Shown one piece after another: positions 1 through 7,190 of a DNA stretch of 59,695 nucleotides. Below the pieces are notes generated by a model. The model was not told the DNA's origin and did not search any database. It saw only the letters and a list, made by a program, of their open reading frames with translations. The translations under genes and the position numbers were made by a program. Positions within the stretch are counted from its first letter, which is position 1; each line of letters begins with the position of its first letter. Source of the DNA: a virus; IMG/VR virus record IMGVR_UViG_3300009285_000006, positions 1 to 59,695 of that record; one strand, written 5' to 3'.

Positions 1-77
1 GCTAACCCAATCTCGTAGTCAGCTAATAGCCCTTCCCATTGGGCCTGCCATCGCTGGTATTTTGCTCCTGTATCGTG
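1..77. repeat. Terminal direct repeat, left copy
   Basis: These 77 bases recur exactly at 59619-59695. A minus-strand reading frame runs without interruption across the join, so the repeat is best read as the overlap of a circular assembly. The length equals a k-mer size commonly used by assemblers, which favours this over a true short terminal repeat. Confidence 0.95.
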
Positions 78-158
78 TTCAGTTTCCATCTTTAGCAGCA
101 TATCCCAATTTCTGGAAAGCCGGCTTTCCAAAAGAGCCAGATCAGTAAGCGAAATCAT
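1..158 (-). CDS. Hypothetical protein, 5' part of a gene crossing the circle join
   Basis: The frame starts at ATG 158-156, runs off the left end, and continues at 59618 down to a TGA at 59575-59573, giving 67 residues once the duplicated 77 bases are counted once. The product begins MISLTDLALLESRLSRNWDM and ends APGGEWDR. It is probably alpha-helical and Trp-rich, with no recognised domain. No good Shine-Dalgarno sequence precedes the ATG, so the start is uncertain; an internal ATG (MLLKMETEH) is possible. It lies just downstream of the palindrome-rich block at 159-273 and is the first gene of the minus-strand run that ends at 53.2 kb. Confidence 0.6.
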   Translation of the reverse strand, partial: MISLTDLALLESRLSRNWDMLLKMETEHDTGAKYQRWQAQWEGLLADYEIGL

Positions 159-273
159 TTAGCTTTGGCTACTTGACATAATAACACTTCACACTTCACT
201 TTACCCTAGATTCACATAAATATGAAGTGAATCTTCTAGAACACTTTATCCCATAATTTAGGGATAAAGTGTT
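159..273. promoter_or_regulatory. AT-rich palindromic region after the replication ATPase gene; candidate operator or origin
   Basis: The block is distinctly AT-rich. It holds a perfect 13-bp inverted repeat, AACACTTTATCCC at 240-252 and its complement at 261-273 with an 8-base loop, and a second one, AGATTCAC at 208-215 with GTGAATCT at 227-234. The minus-strand pentamer AAGTG recurs several times between 180 and 273. There is no T-run after the big stem, so it is not a standard terminator for the gene ending at 272. Symmetry, iteration and position beside primase and ATPase genes suggest an operator or replication origin. A TATTAT box (minus, 178-183) could be a weak -10. Confidence 0.55.
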
Positions 274-1561
274 AAGGAGGAAGGTCGCCATCGTCCTCTT
301 CTTGGGGTGCTGCTCGGACTCCATAGAGCTTAAATTTACCCCGCTTGCGCAAAAAGACAAAACTTTCGGAGGAATTCAGCATAGTGGAAACGGTCGTATA
401 GGGAACCCCCGTGGCAGCGGAGGCCTCTGACGGCGTAGCCTCGCTAACCTCTTGCAGATATGCCCGGAGCTTATCGTGGTTCGTAACCTTGCCGCCAGCT
501 ACTAGTTCGGGAAATTCCCGACCACTGGCCTTTCGCACCTTAACCAGGTCGCTCCGCCCTTCTGCATCTCCTTGGCTAAACTCGAAGGCCAGGAAGTATC
601 TCTCTGGAAAACCGATGTCGTTAGCCTTGGTGACTTCCATCATCAGGCCGTTAGTGTTTCCCTTCCGCTCCGAGGCAAGCCTGATCATCACGTCCGCGCC
701 GGCATCCTGAAGAGTTGACCCGATTAAGTGCCCCGTGTCGGCCCGAGGGGTATGGCCTAGAACCAACCAGGTCCCCCCTACCGTGCGGAGTAGTCCGATA
801 GCCTTTGCCGCGGTGGTATCATCATTCAGGGCACCGACCTGGGTGAATGAGAGCGAGTCCAGGATGAACACGCCACCAGCGTGCGCTTGCAGCCAGGCCC
901 GCAACCGTGGGGCGATAGTCGGCAGGTGCGCCCCCGGCGCATGGAGATAGTCCATGCAGGGGAGTGTCGTAATGGCGAGCACCGCCATCAGCATCCGCGC
1001 CCGTCTCTCCATGCTCCGCTTGGGCCTTTCCAGGTTGACGTAGAGCACAGGCCGCGGTTGGGGTATTGGCCAGAAACCATTAGTAGCGCCACACATGTTC
1101 AACCCCATAAGCTTGGCCAAGTAGCTTTTGCCTGTTCCCTGGGGGCCGTACACGATGGTGATAGCATCCTCTATCAGATAGGGCACAATCACGAAGGACA
1201 TGGCCGGTATTTCCTCTCCTGGTGCATAGGTGTCCAGGGCAAATTGGTCCTCTTCCCAAAACCGGGGTAGCTCCTCAAGGAACATATCAACATCGTGCTT
1301 GAGATAGTCCAAGGGATAGGCTGCTTTACTAGCATCGCTAAGAGCCCCATGAGCCTCCTTGCAGAGCCGCCGGCGATCCTCATTCCGCTTGACTGCGAAA
1401 TCGTCGGCTGCCAGGCGGGTCTTCCGATCATAGATAGCAACTTCAGCATAGAGATACCCCCGCTCTCGTCGGATATCGCGGGCATGAATATATATCGTGC
1501 TGCCAGATTCCAGTTGGTTCTGCCAGTAGACCGAGTGGTCTGGGCGAAAGCTCAGGTCCAC
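272..1561 (-). CDS. RecA-fold (AAA_25/RepA-like) replicative ATPase or helicase with C-terminal winged helix
   Basis: This 429-residue protein has a Walker A motif GPQGTGKS at 139-146 and a Walker B strand VFILDS at 231-236, set in a RecA-like core like those of plasmid RepA and phage AAA_25 helicases. Residues about 366-415 look like a winged helix (SEASAATGVPYTTVSTML). The first 120 residues are not recognised. The start is GTG at 1561, overlapping the stop of the primase-polymerase gene by 10 bases. Pairing with a primase-polymerase suggests that the two form the phage replication initiation and unwinding module. The helicase call is from family resemblance; activity is inferred. Confidence 0.8.
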   Translation of the reverse strand: MDLSFRPDHSVYWQNQLESGSTIYIHARDIRRERGYLYAEVAIYDRKTRLAADDFAVKRNEDRRRLCKEAHGALSDASKAAYPLDYLKHDVDMFLEELPRFWEEDQFALDTYAPGEEIPAMSFVIVPYLIEDAITIVYGPQGTGKSYLAKLMGLNMCGATNGFWPIPQPRPVLYVNLERPKRSMERRARMLMAVLAITTLPCMDYLHAPGAHLPTIAPRLRAWLQAHAGGVFILDSLSFTQVGALNDDTTAAKAIGLLRTVGGTWLVLGHTPRADTGHLIGSTLQDAGADVMIRLASERKGNTNGLMMEVTKANDIGFPERYFLAFEFSQGDAEGRSDLVKVRKASGREFPELVAGGKVTNHDKLRAYLQEVSEATPSEASAATGVPYTTVSTMLNSSESFVFLRKRGKFKLYGVRAAPQEEDDGDLPP

Positions 1562-2346
1562 TCAATGTCCGTGTAAACATCACTGATAGGAACATGGATG
1601 CCTTTGACATAGGCACTTTCCACCGTGCGCGATATCTCCTGCCAGTCTGTTTCTCCCTTCTCATAATCTGATTCCCATCGAAGTTGCATGATCCGTAAGG
1701 CTAAGCCTAACGGCATCCCGGCGCCGCGGAGGAAATGGGCCTCGATGTAGGCCGATTTGTTCCGGTCACCGGCGACTACTTTTTCCTGCCAGGGCTTCGG
1801 GTAGCTTTGCCCGTTGCCGGCCGGCTCTGTCTGGATAGCGAGCATTCTGGCAAGCCCCGTCCACGCTACTCCGATATGCTCTACTTCTTTCGGCTCCGCT
1901 TCGCTCAATAGGGTATAGCCCGGCGTCGGAGGTGCCGCCACCTGCTGCCCCTGGGTTTTCAGTTCGACCTCTACTGGTCGCCCGTGCCATGTGGCGGTGA
2001 ACTTCGTCGGCCTGGAGATCACGCGCTCCCGTACGTAGATGTGGCATCGACCGCGCACCGTCCGGACCGTTCGGGTATGATTCGTGTGCTTGACCGCAAT
2101 CTCTGCTAGTTCAACATCATCCAAGTCTAGCACGGCGAGGTTGCGCGAGGCTGCCCCCAGTAGTACGCCAAGGCCCCTCGCTTCCTCCCAGGGGAGTTTT
2201 TTTAGGGCGGCCAGGCTATATGGGATCTGGCTCCAATTAGGCGTTATAGGCCGCTTGGCAAATCCTGCGCCATCCAGTGCCAAGGGGATGGTCATGTAGC
2301 CCTGCTGAAAATACTCTAACGCGGCGAGGTAAAGATCATCACTCAT
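1552..2346 (-). CDS. Primase-polymerase (Prim-Pol, archaeo-eukaryotic primase type)
   Basis: This 264-residue protein resembles the bifunctional primase/polymerase N-terminal family (PF09250). The early segment (AALEYFQQGYMTIPLALDGA) and the metal-binding LDLDD at 73-77 fit the family, as does the RGRCHIYV strand near 98-105 carrying the usual His. Such enzymes lay down primers and can extend them. The C-terminal third is probably helical and unrecognised. There is no separate helicase domain; the overlapping downstream ATPase gene probably supplies it. The start ATG has only a weak Shine-Dalgarno match. Confidence 0.85.
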   Translation of the reverse strand: MSDDLYLAALEYFQQGYMTIPLALDGAGFAKRPITPNWSQIPYSLAALKKLPWEEARGLGVLLGAASRNLAVLDLDDVELAEIAVKHTNHTRTVRTVRGRCHIYVRERVISRPTKFTATWHGRPVEVELKTQGQQVAAPPTPGYTLLSEAEPKEVEHIGVAWTGLARMLAIQTEPAGNGQSYPKPWQEKVVAGDRNKSAYIEAHFLRGAGMPLGLALRIMQLRWESDYEKGETDWQEISRTVESAYVKGIHVPISDVYTDIEWT

Positions 2347-2355
2347 TTGGTTAGG

Positions 2356-2577
2356 TCACCAAGTCGCTGACTGTTTTTGCATTCTACCCAATCGGACGGG
2401 CGCAATCAAGACTCCATCCTTAATAAGGCTCGCCCCGAAGTGGCACGCACACCCGGGGTGAAGCACGATATGCTCACCACTATCTAGTGCCCAGAAGACG
2501 AACGGCTGCCCTGTCCAGACGGACTGCCCGCAGCGTAAACAACGATAGCCTTCGGGTCTCCAGTTGGGATCAAGCAT
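2356..2577 (-). CDS. Small zinc-finger protein, hypothetical
   Basis: The 73-residue product begins MLDPNWRPEGYRCLRCGQSV and holds CLRC followed by HPGCACH, a typical four-ligand zinc site. The frame is open further upstream to a TTG at 2646, but that codon lies in the T-run of an intrinsic terminator, so the ATG at 2577 is preferred. It sits between a regulator gene and the primase-polymerase gene. Function is unknown; a nucleic-acid or protein contact role is only a guess. Confidence 0.55.
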   Translation of the reverse strand: MLDPNWRPEGYRCLRCGQSVWTGQPFVFWALDSGEHIVLHPGCACHFGASLIKDGVLIAPVRLGRMQKQSATW

Positions 2578-2644
2578 AAGCTTATCGCCGTGCCTGATTA
2601 TGCCCAATGCAAACTCCCTGACAGACTCATGACAGCGCCAGGCC

Positions 2645-2672
2645 AAAAAAGAAGGGCAAGGATCGCGCCCTT
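2645..2672 (-). terminator. Intrinsic terminator after the small HTH gene
   Basis: Read on the minus strand, AAGGGC (2672-2667), a 9-base loop and GCCCTT (2657-2652) form a 6-bp stem followed after one C by six T residues (2650-2645). It lies 10 bases beyond the HTH gene stop, so that regulator seems to be transcribed as its own unit. Confidence 0.75.
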
Positions 2673-2681
2673 GTCCCCTGG

Positions 2682-2852
2682 CTAGCTTGGTTTCTTGCCG
2701 TTCTTCGCTTTGAGAATCTGGTCTATTCTCTGCCGGGTAAGCCCAAACGCCTCAGCAATCTCCCGCAAGGCAAGTTCGGGATGCTCTTCACGCATCCGCC
2801 TGATGGCCTCATTGCGGTAGGCCAGGCGTTTGGGCACCAAGTCATACTTCAT
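2682..2852 (-). CDS. Small helix-turn-helix regulator (56 aa)
   Basis: The product is MKYDLVPKRLAYRNEAIRRM... with a clear helix-turn-helix, LREIAEAFGLTRQRIDQIL at about 29-47, resembling sigma region 4 or resolvase-type HTH modules. It has its own TTGACA/TATATT promoter, an overlapping CAAAT-C-ATTTG palindrome and a downstream terminator, which suggests autoregulation. It is similar in plan to the HTH protein at 12643-12846 (both have RQR in the recognition helix). The predicted transcript would start within a few bases of the ATG. Confidence 0.8.
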   Translation of the reverse strand: MKYDLVPKRLAYRNEAIRRMREEHPELALREIAEAFGLTRQRIDQILKAKNGKKPS

Positions 2853-2861
2853 GTCCCTCGC

Positions 2862-2891
2862 AATATATCACGCCCGCAAATCATTTGTCAA
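2862..2891 (-). promoter_or_regulatory. Sigma70-like promoter for the small HTH gene, with palindrome
   Basis: On the minus strand TTGACA (2891-2886), an 18-base spacer and TATATT (2867-2862) precede the ATG by 9 bases, so the mRNA would be leaderless or nearly so. An 11-bp palindrome CAAATCATTTG at 2877-2887 touches the -35 box and may be an operator. Confidence 0.75.
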
Positions 2892-2895
2892 TAGC

Positions 2896-3315
2896 CTACC
2901 CCGGCGCAGAGCCAGGCCACTCCCATAACCCCAGCATCCCCCTTGTAGGTATGGGCTCCAGCAACATCACCACCTCGGTTAGCTCCCAGGCGTACCTCCC
3001 TATGGTGAAGTCCCCGAAGGCTTCTTCATTCCCAGGTAGCGTGCATGGCATGTTGGCCGTCGGTACGCACCGCACGAGACGGCAAGTAGCAAGTATCTTG
3101 CCCAACGGCAGGGTATGCCAACGATAGTTCTGGGACCAGAGGATTGATCCGAACGGCTCTTTGTCGCATAGGGCTCTGGCCCACTTCGGGAAGCTCTTGG
3201 CAGCATGAATCGCCAGCGGCCCCCGGTAGGCTGTCCCCCAACTGCGCGTCTCGTATTTCTTCTCGCCCAGGGCCACGAGGGTCGCCCAGGGTTGAGTGAG
3301 AGTCAGGCACCGCAT
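2896..3315 (-). CDS. ASCH-domain protein
   Basis: The 139-residue product starts MRCLTLTQPWATLVALGEKK and continues ETRSWGTAYRGPLAIHAAK, the signature N-terminal strand-helix region of ASCH domains (beta-barrel RNA- or nucleotide-binding fold common in phages). The ending GMLGLWEWPG is also typical. The ATG at 3315 follows GGAGGGG. The leader upstream holds a 5-bp stem with a 7-base loop (3347-3363) that closely matches the leader of the gene starting at 4833. The exact substrate is unknown; some ASCH proteins act on RNA or modified nucleosides. Confidence 0.85.
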   Translation of the reverse strand: MRCLTLTQPWATLVALGEKKYETRSWGTAYRGPLAIHAAKSFPKWARALCDKEPFGSILWSQNYRWHTLPLGKILATCRLVRCVPTANMPCTLPGNEEAFGDFTIGRYAWELTEVVMLLEPIPTRGMLGLWEWPGSAPG

Positions 3316-3346
3316 TAAGCTACCCCTCCTTTCCTTTTTTTGCGGG

Positions 3347-3363
3347 GGGCCTGTCACCGGCCC
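3347..3363 (-). promoter_or_regulatory. Leader hairpin upstream of the ASCH gene
   Basis: On the minus strand GGGCC, a 7-base loop GGTGACA and GGCCC form a hairpin followed by a C/G run, an A-rich stretch and the ribosome-binding site. The same arrangement, including TGATGTGG upstream and GCAAAA before the ribosome site, occurs at 4853-4869. Confidence 0.6.
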
Positions 3364-3394
3364 AGGCCCGCCCACATCATTAGCCGTGCCACGT

Positions 3395-3797
3395 CGCGCA
3401 TTGCCTGTGCCGTAGCGACGCGCTGCCTAGCCCTGCCGTTGCATTGCCGTGCCGTAGCTGCGCTTCGCCTAGCCCTGCTGTGCCAACGCCGCGCATTGCC
3501 TGTGCCGTGCCGTGCCTCGCCGCGCCAAGCCGTAGCTGCGCCCTGCCTTGCTCTGCTGTGCCGTTGCCGCGCTTCGCCTCGCCGGGCACAGCCGTTGCCG
3601 TTGTCGCCGCAATGCTTTGCCGTGCTTTGCCGGCGCCGCGCGGCGCTTTGCTGGGCTTTGCCTTCGCCGGGCGGTGCATCGCCGTGCCGTAGCTGCGCTT
3701 CGCCGGGCGGTGCCTTCGCCGCGAGGCCATGCAGTGCCGTAGCTCTGCTGCGCTTTGCCATTGCCACGCTCTGCTGTGCCAAAGCCAGGCCCTCGCG
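3395..3797. repeat. Non-coding array of GC dinucleotides phased every 5-6 bp
   Basis: This stretch between two genes is built of degenerate units of the form GCNNN, read the same way on both strands. For example GC begins at 3425, 3430, 3435, 3441, 3446, 3451, 3457, 3462, 3467, 3472, 3477 and 3482. The mean spacing is about 5.2 bp, half a helical turn. Because a pentamer repeat rotates through all frames, long open frames appear in most frames on both strands; none has a credible start or product. It may be structural DNA, a protein-binding array or an expanded simple repeat. Confidence 0.75.
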
Positions 3798-3803
3798 CTG
3801 CGT

Positions 3804-4385
3804 CTACATACGCGATAGTGTGTAGGAGACGCGTCCGTAGCTGCCGTTCCGAAATTGGCCCAACCCCTTGAGCGCCCCATAGTCCAAGAGCGCCACCAGG
3901 AGTGCCTCGGTGATCTCTGAATGAGCCAGTGTCCTGACCTCGAACCGGATCACCCGCCCAGCATTCACCGTGTCCGAGCGGGCCAGGGTGACACGAGGCC
4001 CCTGCGCCGTCATCGCTCTCAACGGGCGCTCTATTACCCCGTCCGGCTTCTCCGCCAGCTGGATACGGCGCGGGAAGACAAACACGTAGTCGTCCAGCTT
4101 CGACCGGAGGTTTTTGACCTTGAGCTCGGCCTTGAGCACGTTGCCGGCTTCTTTCAGGAAGCCTTTGATCTGGTAGTCATACAGGAAAATTCCTGTATCA
4201 TCCGTGTGAAAGCCGGTCCATCCCTTCTCTTCCAGGTCGTTCTCCGGCACTGTGTCCACCTCACCAATACTCGCGCTCTCCTTTTTGGTCGCGATGTAGG
4301 TGGCGTAGATGTCCTTGTCCTTGGGAACCGTCCCGAGCAATGGCTCTAGCAGCGTTAGCTCCACGACGTAGTTTTTTGTCTCCAT
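3804..4385 (-). CDS. Conserved phage hypothetical protein with a glycine-rich GLGQFRNGSYG motif (RAMP-like?)
   Basis: The 193-residue product begins METKNYVVELTLLEPLLGT and ends with GALKGLGQFRNGSYGRVSY. The strand-rich N-terminus and the glycine-rich loop near the C-terminus recall the ferredoxin-like RAMP fold of Cas6/Csm-type proteins, and similar phage proteins of unknown role exist. That assignment is inference only; no catalytic histidine is obvious. The start has AAAGGAGGATAGAAA before ATG. It sits between the GC-phased array and a DUF7694-like gene, downstream of the annealase. Confidence 0.65.
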   Translation of the reverse strand: METKNYVVELTLLEPLLGTVPKDKDIYATYIATKKESASIGEVDTVPENDLEEKGWTGFHTDDTGIFLYDYQIKGFLKEAGNVLKAELKVKNLRSKLDDYVFVFPRRIQLAEKPDGVIERPLRAMTAQGPRVTLARSDTVNAGRVIRFEVRTLAHSEITEALLVALLDYGALKGLGQFRNGSYGRVSYTLSRM

Positions 4386-4388
4386 TTT

Positions 4389-4445
4389 CTATCCTCCTTT
4401 TTCGGGTATCTTCATGGAACGCAGGTACACCTTTAGATCAATCAT
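4389..4445 (-). CDS. Possible 18-residue leader peptide
   Basis: ATG at 4445 opens an 18-codon frame (MIDLKVYLRSMKIPEKGG) whose last two sense codons, GGA GGA, form the Shine-Dalgarno sequence of the next gene. It fills the gap between two tightly packed genes exactly. It could be a translational-coupling peptide or chance; no good ribosome site precedes it. Confidence 0.3.
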   Translation of the reverse strand: MIDLKVYLRSMKIPEKGG

Positions 4446-4452
4446 ACCCAAT

Positions 4453-4833
4453 TTATATCGTCTTCCCTCCTCGCGTGAAGTCGGGCAACGGTAGCGGGCC
4501 TTCCAAGCAGTGCCACAGGTGAAGCACCTCGGCCAGGTTGATATGATGGTCCGCAGGGGGAAATACCTGATAAGCGGTCCGATCATCCCCGATGGTAAAG
4601 TGCTTCAAGTGCTTCAGGTCAGCGTATGTTGGGAGCTTCATGTCGGTCCGACTAACGCTGGCGTGCAGCCACCATCTGCCGTCCTCTTCGACGGAGATGG
4701 ACACGATGAACTTTAGATGCTTCCAGTAACCAAGATATCCATCCTTACTGATTAGCTCCCCGATCAACTCCGGATTGGGAAACCACAGCGATTTGTCCGC
4801 CTCGGATGGGAATGGCGGTGGGTGGTCCAGCAT
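4453..4833 (-). CDS. DUF7694-like phage protein
   Basis: The 126-residue product holds YLGYWKHLKFIVSISVEEDG, then WWLHASVSRTDMKLPTYADL, AYQVFPPADHHIN and VLHLWHCLEG, the order and spacing seen in the small phage family annotated DUF7694. No function is known. ATG at 4833 has AGGAGAGGAGAA upstream. A hairpin leader at 4853-4869 precedes it. Confidence 0.7.
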   Translation of the reverse strand: MLDHPPPFPSEADKSLWFPNPELIGELISKDGYLGYWKHLKFIVSISVEEDGRWWLHASVSRTDMKLPTYADLKHLKHFTIGDDRTAYQVFPPADHHINLAEVLHLWHCLEGPLPLPDFTRGGKTI

Positions 4834-4852
4834 TTCTCCTCTCCTTTTGCAG

Positions 4853-4869
4853 GGGCCCGTCCTCGGCCC
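4853..4869 (-). promoter_or_regulatory. Leader hairpin upstream of the DUF7694-like gene
   Basis: On the minus strand GGGCC, a 7-base loop GAGGACG and GGCCC form a hairpin, followed by GCAAAAGGAGAGGAG and the start codon. Stem, loop length and flanks match the hairpin at 3347-3363 while the loop sequence differs. Confidence 0.6.
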
Positions 4870-4938
4870 GAACCCCCGCCACATCACTGGCACACTACGA
4901 TCTATTAGTCAGGGCGCTCACCGGGAAGCGCGACTGCC

Positions 4939-5127
4939 CTAGGCTAGATGGGGGGGGCTAGGCAGAGTACCCCCCGCCTTGAACTTGAACCTATCGTTTA
5001 TTCGGGCTTGGGTTAACGGCATCCATCTCTCACCAGCTTGCGGTTTGCTGGCAACCGGGCCGGGATGAATTCTGCCCTTCACCGGCATTGCCAAAACGAT
5101 AAATAGCCCCCAAGCCCTAGTTGGCAT
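4939..5127 (-). CDS. Hypothetical protein (62 aa)
   Basis: ATG at 5127 begins directly after the TAG of the RecT-like gene. The product MPTRAWGLFIVLAMPVKGRI... has a short hydrophobic stretch near the N-terminus, then a basic middle, and no recognised domain. Its tight coupling to the annealase gene is the only support, so the call is modest. Confidence 0.4.
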   Translation of the reverse strand: MPTRAWGLFIVLAMPVKGRIHPGPVASKPQAGERWMPLTQARINDRFKFKAGGTLPSPPHLA

Positions 5128-6489
5128 CTAGTTTTGCTGCAACTTCTTGAGGGCTTCCCGATAGCCAATCTCCGGCAGGATAACCCCGGCATCGGCCACC
5201 TGGAGAGCGTCGCATACCGCCTTCGCGTTGGCGAACCCAAGCTGTTTGGCTGCCCGCCAGAACTCCGTTGGCGTCATCTCTACTGCCGGTCTACTTGGCG
5301 GTGCTGTCTCAGCCTCAGCCTGCGGGCCAAAGGCTTCCCCCAGGGCGTCCGCGGGGCTTGCGGGCACGCCTTGCCCTTCTGGTGAAGCCTGGACGGGTTG
5401 TGCGGTCGGGGTGACGGTTGGCCTGGTGGCCGGCGGGGTCACAACCTCGGTCGGCACGGGGCGGGCAGGAGCCTTAGCTTGGGCCATTGGCTTTTCCTTG
5501 CACCAGGTCCCGTCTGCCAGCTTCTTGCCACAGTAGGGGCCGTACTGCCCCTGCTTGAAGGCCTTGTTGTGCACAGGACACCGCCCCAGGTCCTCACTTA
5601 TCTCGCCGGTTTCGGTGTTCACAGTGCTGGGAGCAGCGATGGCTACGTAGTCAGAGATGTCGGAAAACGCCACGTCAAGCGCAACCGGTACCGGCAGTTC
5701 GTTGTCGGGCATAATACGCCTGAAGGCCGCCGCTTCTGCCCGCTTATCGGCCATATTACCCTTCGTATTGCCCTTATCAATTCCGAGGGGTTCTTGATCG
5801 CGCCTCCAAAAACCATAGCCAGGGAATCGGCCACCCCCCGGAGTTTCCAGCACGACGACAGACCCTATCATCTGTTTTGGATCTTCACCTCTGGCCTCAA
5901 TCTCTTCCGCAGTCATGGCCCGTGGCCCTTCCCGATAACTAAACGGGCTACGCCTGCGAGCGATTATGCGGTACCCGTCTATCCCCAGGACGCACTCATC
6001 CCGCCCGGGCCCTCCGCTTTTGCTGGGGTAGTGGATTATGTATAGATGCTTCATCAATGGGTTGAGGTTGTTTTGCGCACAGATCATTACTGCCCTTGCC
6101 ACCGCATCGGCTGGCGCTCCTGGCCAGATATGAGCCACGATTTTTTGGGCAATCTCTGTCGTCATCATCTGACGGTCTCCACCGTAAACTGCCAAGGCCC
6201 TGGTTTCGGGATCCTGGATTTGCTCTTCCAATTGCTCCTCCTTCTTTCGTTGCACTCTCTCACTCACATAAGGGATATACATTCCATCCTTGGCCAATTG
6301 CGTCAGGCTCCGCAGCCGACGGTAGCCCTCGTGCGTGGGATCCGTTTGGCACCGGACGACCGGCTGCCCGTTCTCAAGACGCACCCCCATCTGGCGGAGG
6401 CAGACGGAGCACTCTGAGGCTTTCGCCGTGGCGTAGATCGCCTCCCGGCGGGCATATTCGGCCGCGTTCTGCTCACGTGCGTCATTCAT
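5128..6489 (-). CDS. RecT/Redbeta-type single-strand annealing recombinase
   Basis: In this 453-residue protein residues about 104-270 carry the annealase core: MTTEIAQKIVAHIWPGAPAD, the AQNNLNPLMKHLYIIHYP helix-strand, GIDGYRIIARR, GFWRRDQEP and KRAEAAAFRRI. The N-terminus has CSVC with RCQTD, and the C-terminus has CPVH, YCG and TWCK, so zinc sites flank the core; a long Pro/Thr/Ala linker follows and the last 45 residues form a helical tail. RecT proteins anneal complementary strands in phage recombination. ATG 6489 is preferred over GTG 6507 because GAGG lies six bases upstream. No partner exonuclease is recognised nearby. Confidence 0.8.
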   Translation of the reverse strand: MNDAREQNAAEYARREAIYATAKASECSVCLRQMGVRLENGQPVVRCQTDPTHEGYRRLRSLTQLAKDGMYIPYVSERVQRKKEEQLEEQIQDPETRALAVYGGDRQMMTTEIAQKIVAHIWPGAPADAVARAVMICAQNNLNPLMKHLYIIHYPSKSGGPGRDECVLGIDGYRIIARRRSPFSYREGPRAMTAEEIEARGEDPKQMIGSVVVLETPGGGRFPGYGFWRRDQEPLGIDKGNTKGNMADKRAEAAAFRRIMPDNELPVPVALDVAFSDISDYVAIAAPSTVNTETGEISEDLGRCPVHNKAFKQGQYGPYCGKKLADGTWCKEKPMAQAKAPARPVPTEVVTPPATRPTVTPTAQPVQASPEGQGVPASPADALGEAFGPQAEAETAPPSRPAVEMTPTEFWRAAKQLGFANAKAVCDALQVADAGVILPEIGYREALKKLQQN

Positions 6490-6507
6490 CTTCGGCCTCG
6501 TTCTCAC

Positions 6508-6714
6508 TCATGCGAGGTGGTCCGTCTCGAATGCGTAGCAGCCATCGCAACGGTAATCAGCCCAGCATGAATCTGCTACTCGATCCGACGCTGGTTGCGG
6601 CACATCCCCGCCCATGCCGTTACCGCAGTGCGAGCATGGCTGCAACTCTACGACGTGGTTCCGACCGCATGATTTGCACCATTCCAGCCAGCGATGCCGC
6701 TTGCTCTCACTCAT
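6508..6714 (-). CDS. Small multi-cysteine zinc-finger protein
   Basis: The product of 68 residues (MSESKRHRWLEWCKSCGRNH...) holds CKSC, CSHC and a later CDGC with a further single Cys, enough for one or two zinc ribbons. ATG 6714 overlaps the upstream stop in ATGAGTGA; an in-frame ATG six bases earlier is possible. Function is unknown. It lies directly upstream of the annealase gene, whose protein also has Cys pairs. Confidence 0.6.
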   Translation of the reverse strand: MSESKRHRWLEWCKSCGRNHVVELQPCSHCGNGMGGDVPQPASDRVADSCWADYRCDGCYAFETDHLA

Positions 6715-6916
6715 CGGCATCTGAGGCGGTGTCCGGCAGGAAATAGGATGGGGTCTCCCCCTCTCGCGGGATAGTGACCACATCTGCCAGAGTCCGCCCA
6801 AAGATTGTTATGACGATGCCGTCAAGGGCGCTGTTGCTGACCGTGAAGTGCTCCGAAGCAGGAAACGTAAGCCGGAGGTTCCCGCTCTCGGTGGTCTCAA
6901 TCGTGATATTGCCCAT
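6707..6916 (-). CDS. Hypothetical protein, beta-rich (69 aa)
   Basis: MGNITIETTESGNLRLTFPA... is acidic, strand-rich and has no recognised domain. ATG 6916 overlaps the upstream stop as TGATG; a GTG three bases earlier (GTGA) is an alternative. The gene overlaps its downstream neighbour by 8 bases, consistent with translational coupling in this run. Confidence 0.6.
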   Translation of the reverse strand: MGNITIETTESGNLRLTFPASEHFTVSNSALDGIVITIFGRTLADVVTIPREGETPSYFLPDTASDADE

Positions 6917-7140
6917 CACGACCCCACAATCGTTTGGGTGCGCACCACAACCGGGCTGTTCCTAAATCGTTGCTGGAACCACGCGTCTATGGCTTCCAGC
7001 GTCCGCTGGGCCCGCATGTGCCCTGACGAGTCAGTGTCATCAAAGTACAGCTTGGCCTTGAGCGCCCAGTCGCCCTTGGCGTTCATGTCGATCTCGATGC
7101 TGCTGCGGGTCTCCCGCTGTATCTCCGCCACTTCGTCCAT
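6916..7140 (-). CDS. Hypothetical protein (74 aa)
   Basis: MDEVAEIQRETRSSIEIDMN... is acidic and strand-rich, then helical (TLEAIDAWFQQRF). ATG 7140 has GGAGGAAACG directly upstream, a strong ribosome site, so this gene probably starts a translational block of three coupled small genes. No family is recognised. Confidence 0.65.
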   Translation of the reverse strand: MDEVAEIQRETRSSIEIDMNAKGDWALKAKLYFDDTDSSGHMRAQRTLEAIDAWFQQRFRNSPVVVRTQTIVGS

Positions 7141-7190
7141 CGTTTCCTCCGTCTACTCTTGGGGCGGGTTATCCGCTCGGCTCCGCTCGT

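Noticed and set aside
1-77. Biological direct terminal repeat
   Set aside because: The length equals a common assembly k-mer, the frame crosses the join cleanly and phage terminal repeats are usually longer; an assembly overlap explains it better.
173-201. Plus-strand promoter at TTGACA (173-178)
   Set aside because: No matching -10 lies at 16-18 bases and no plus-strand gene follows.
3340-3880. Long open frames in several frames on both strands of the GC-phased array
   Set aside because: A degenerate pentamer repeat rotates through all frames, so open frames are expected on both strands. The products are Ala/Arg/Cys or Ala/Gly/Gln low complexity and have no supported starts.
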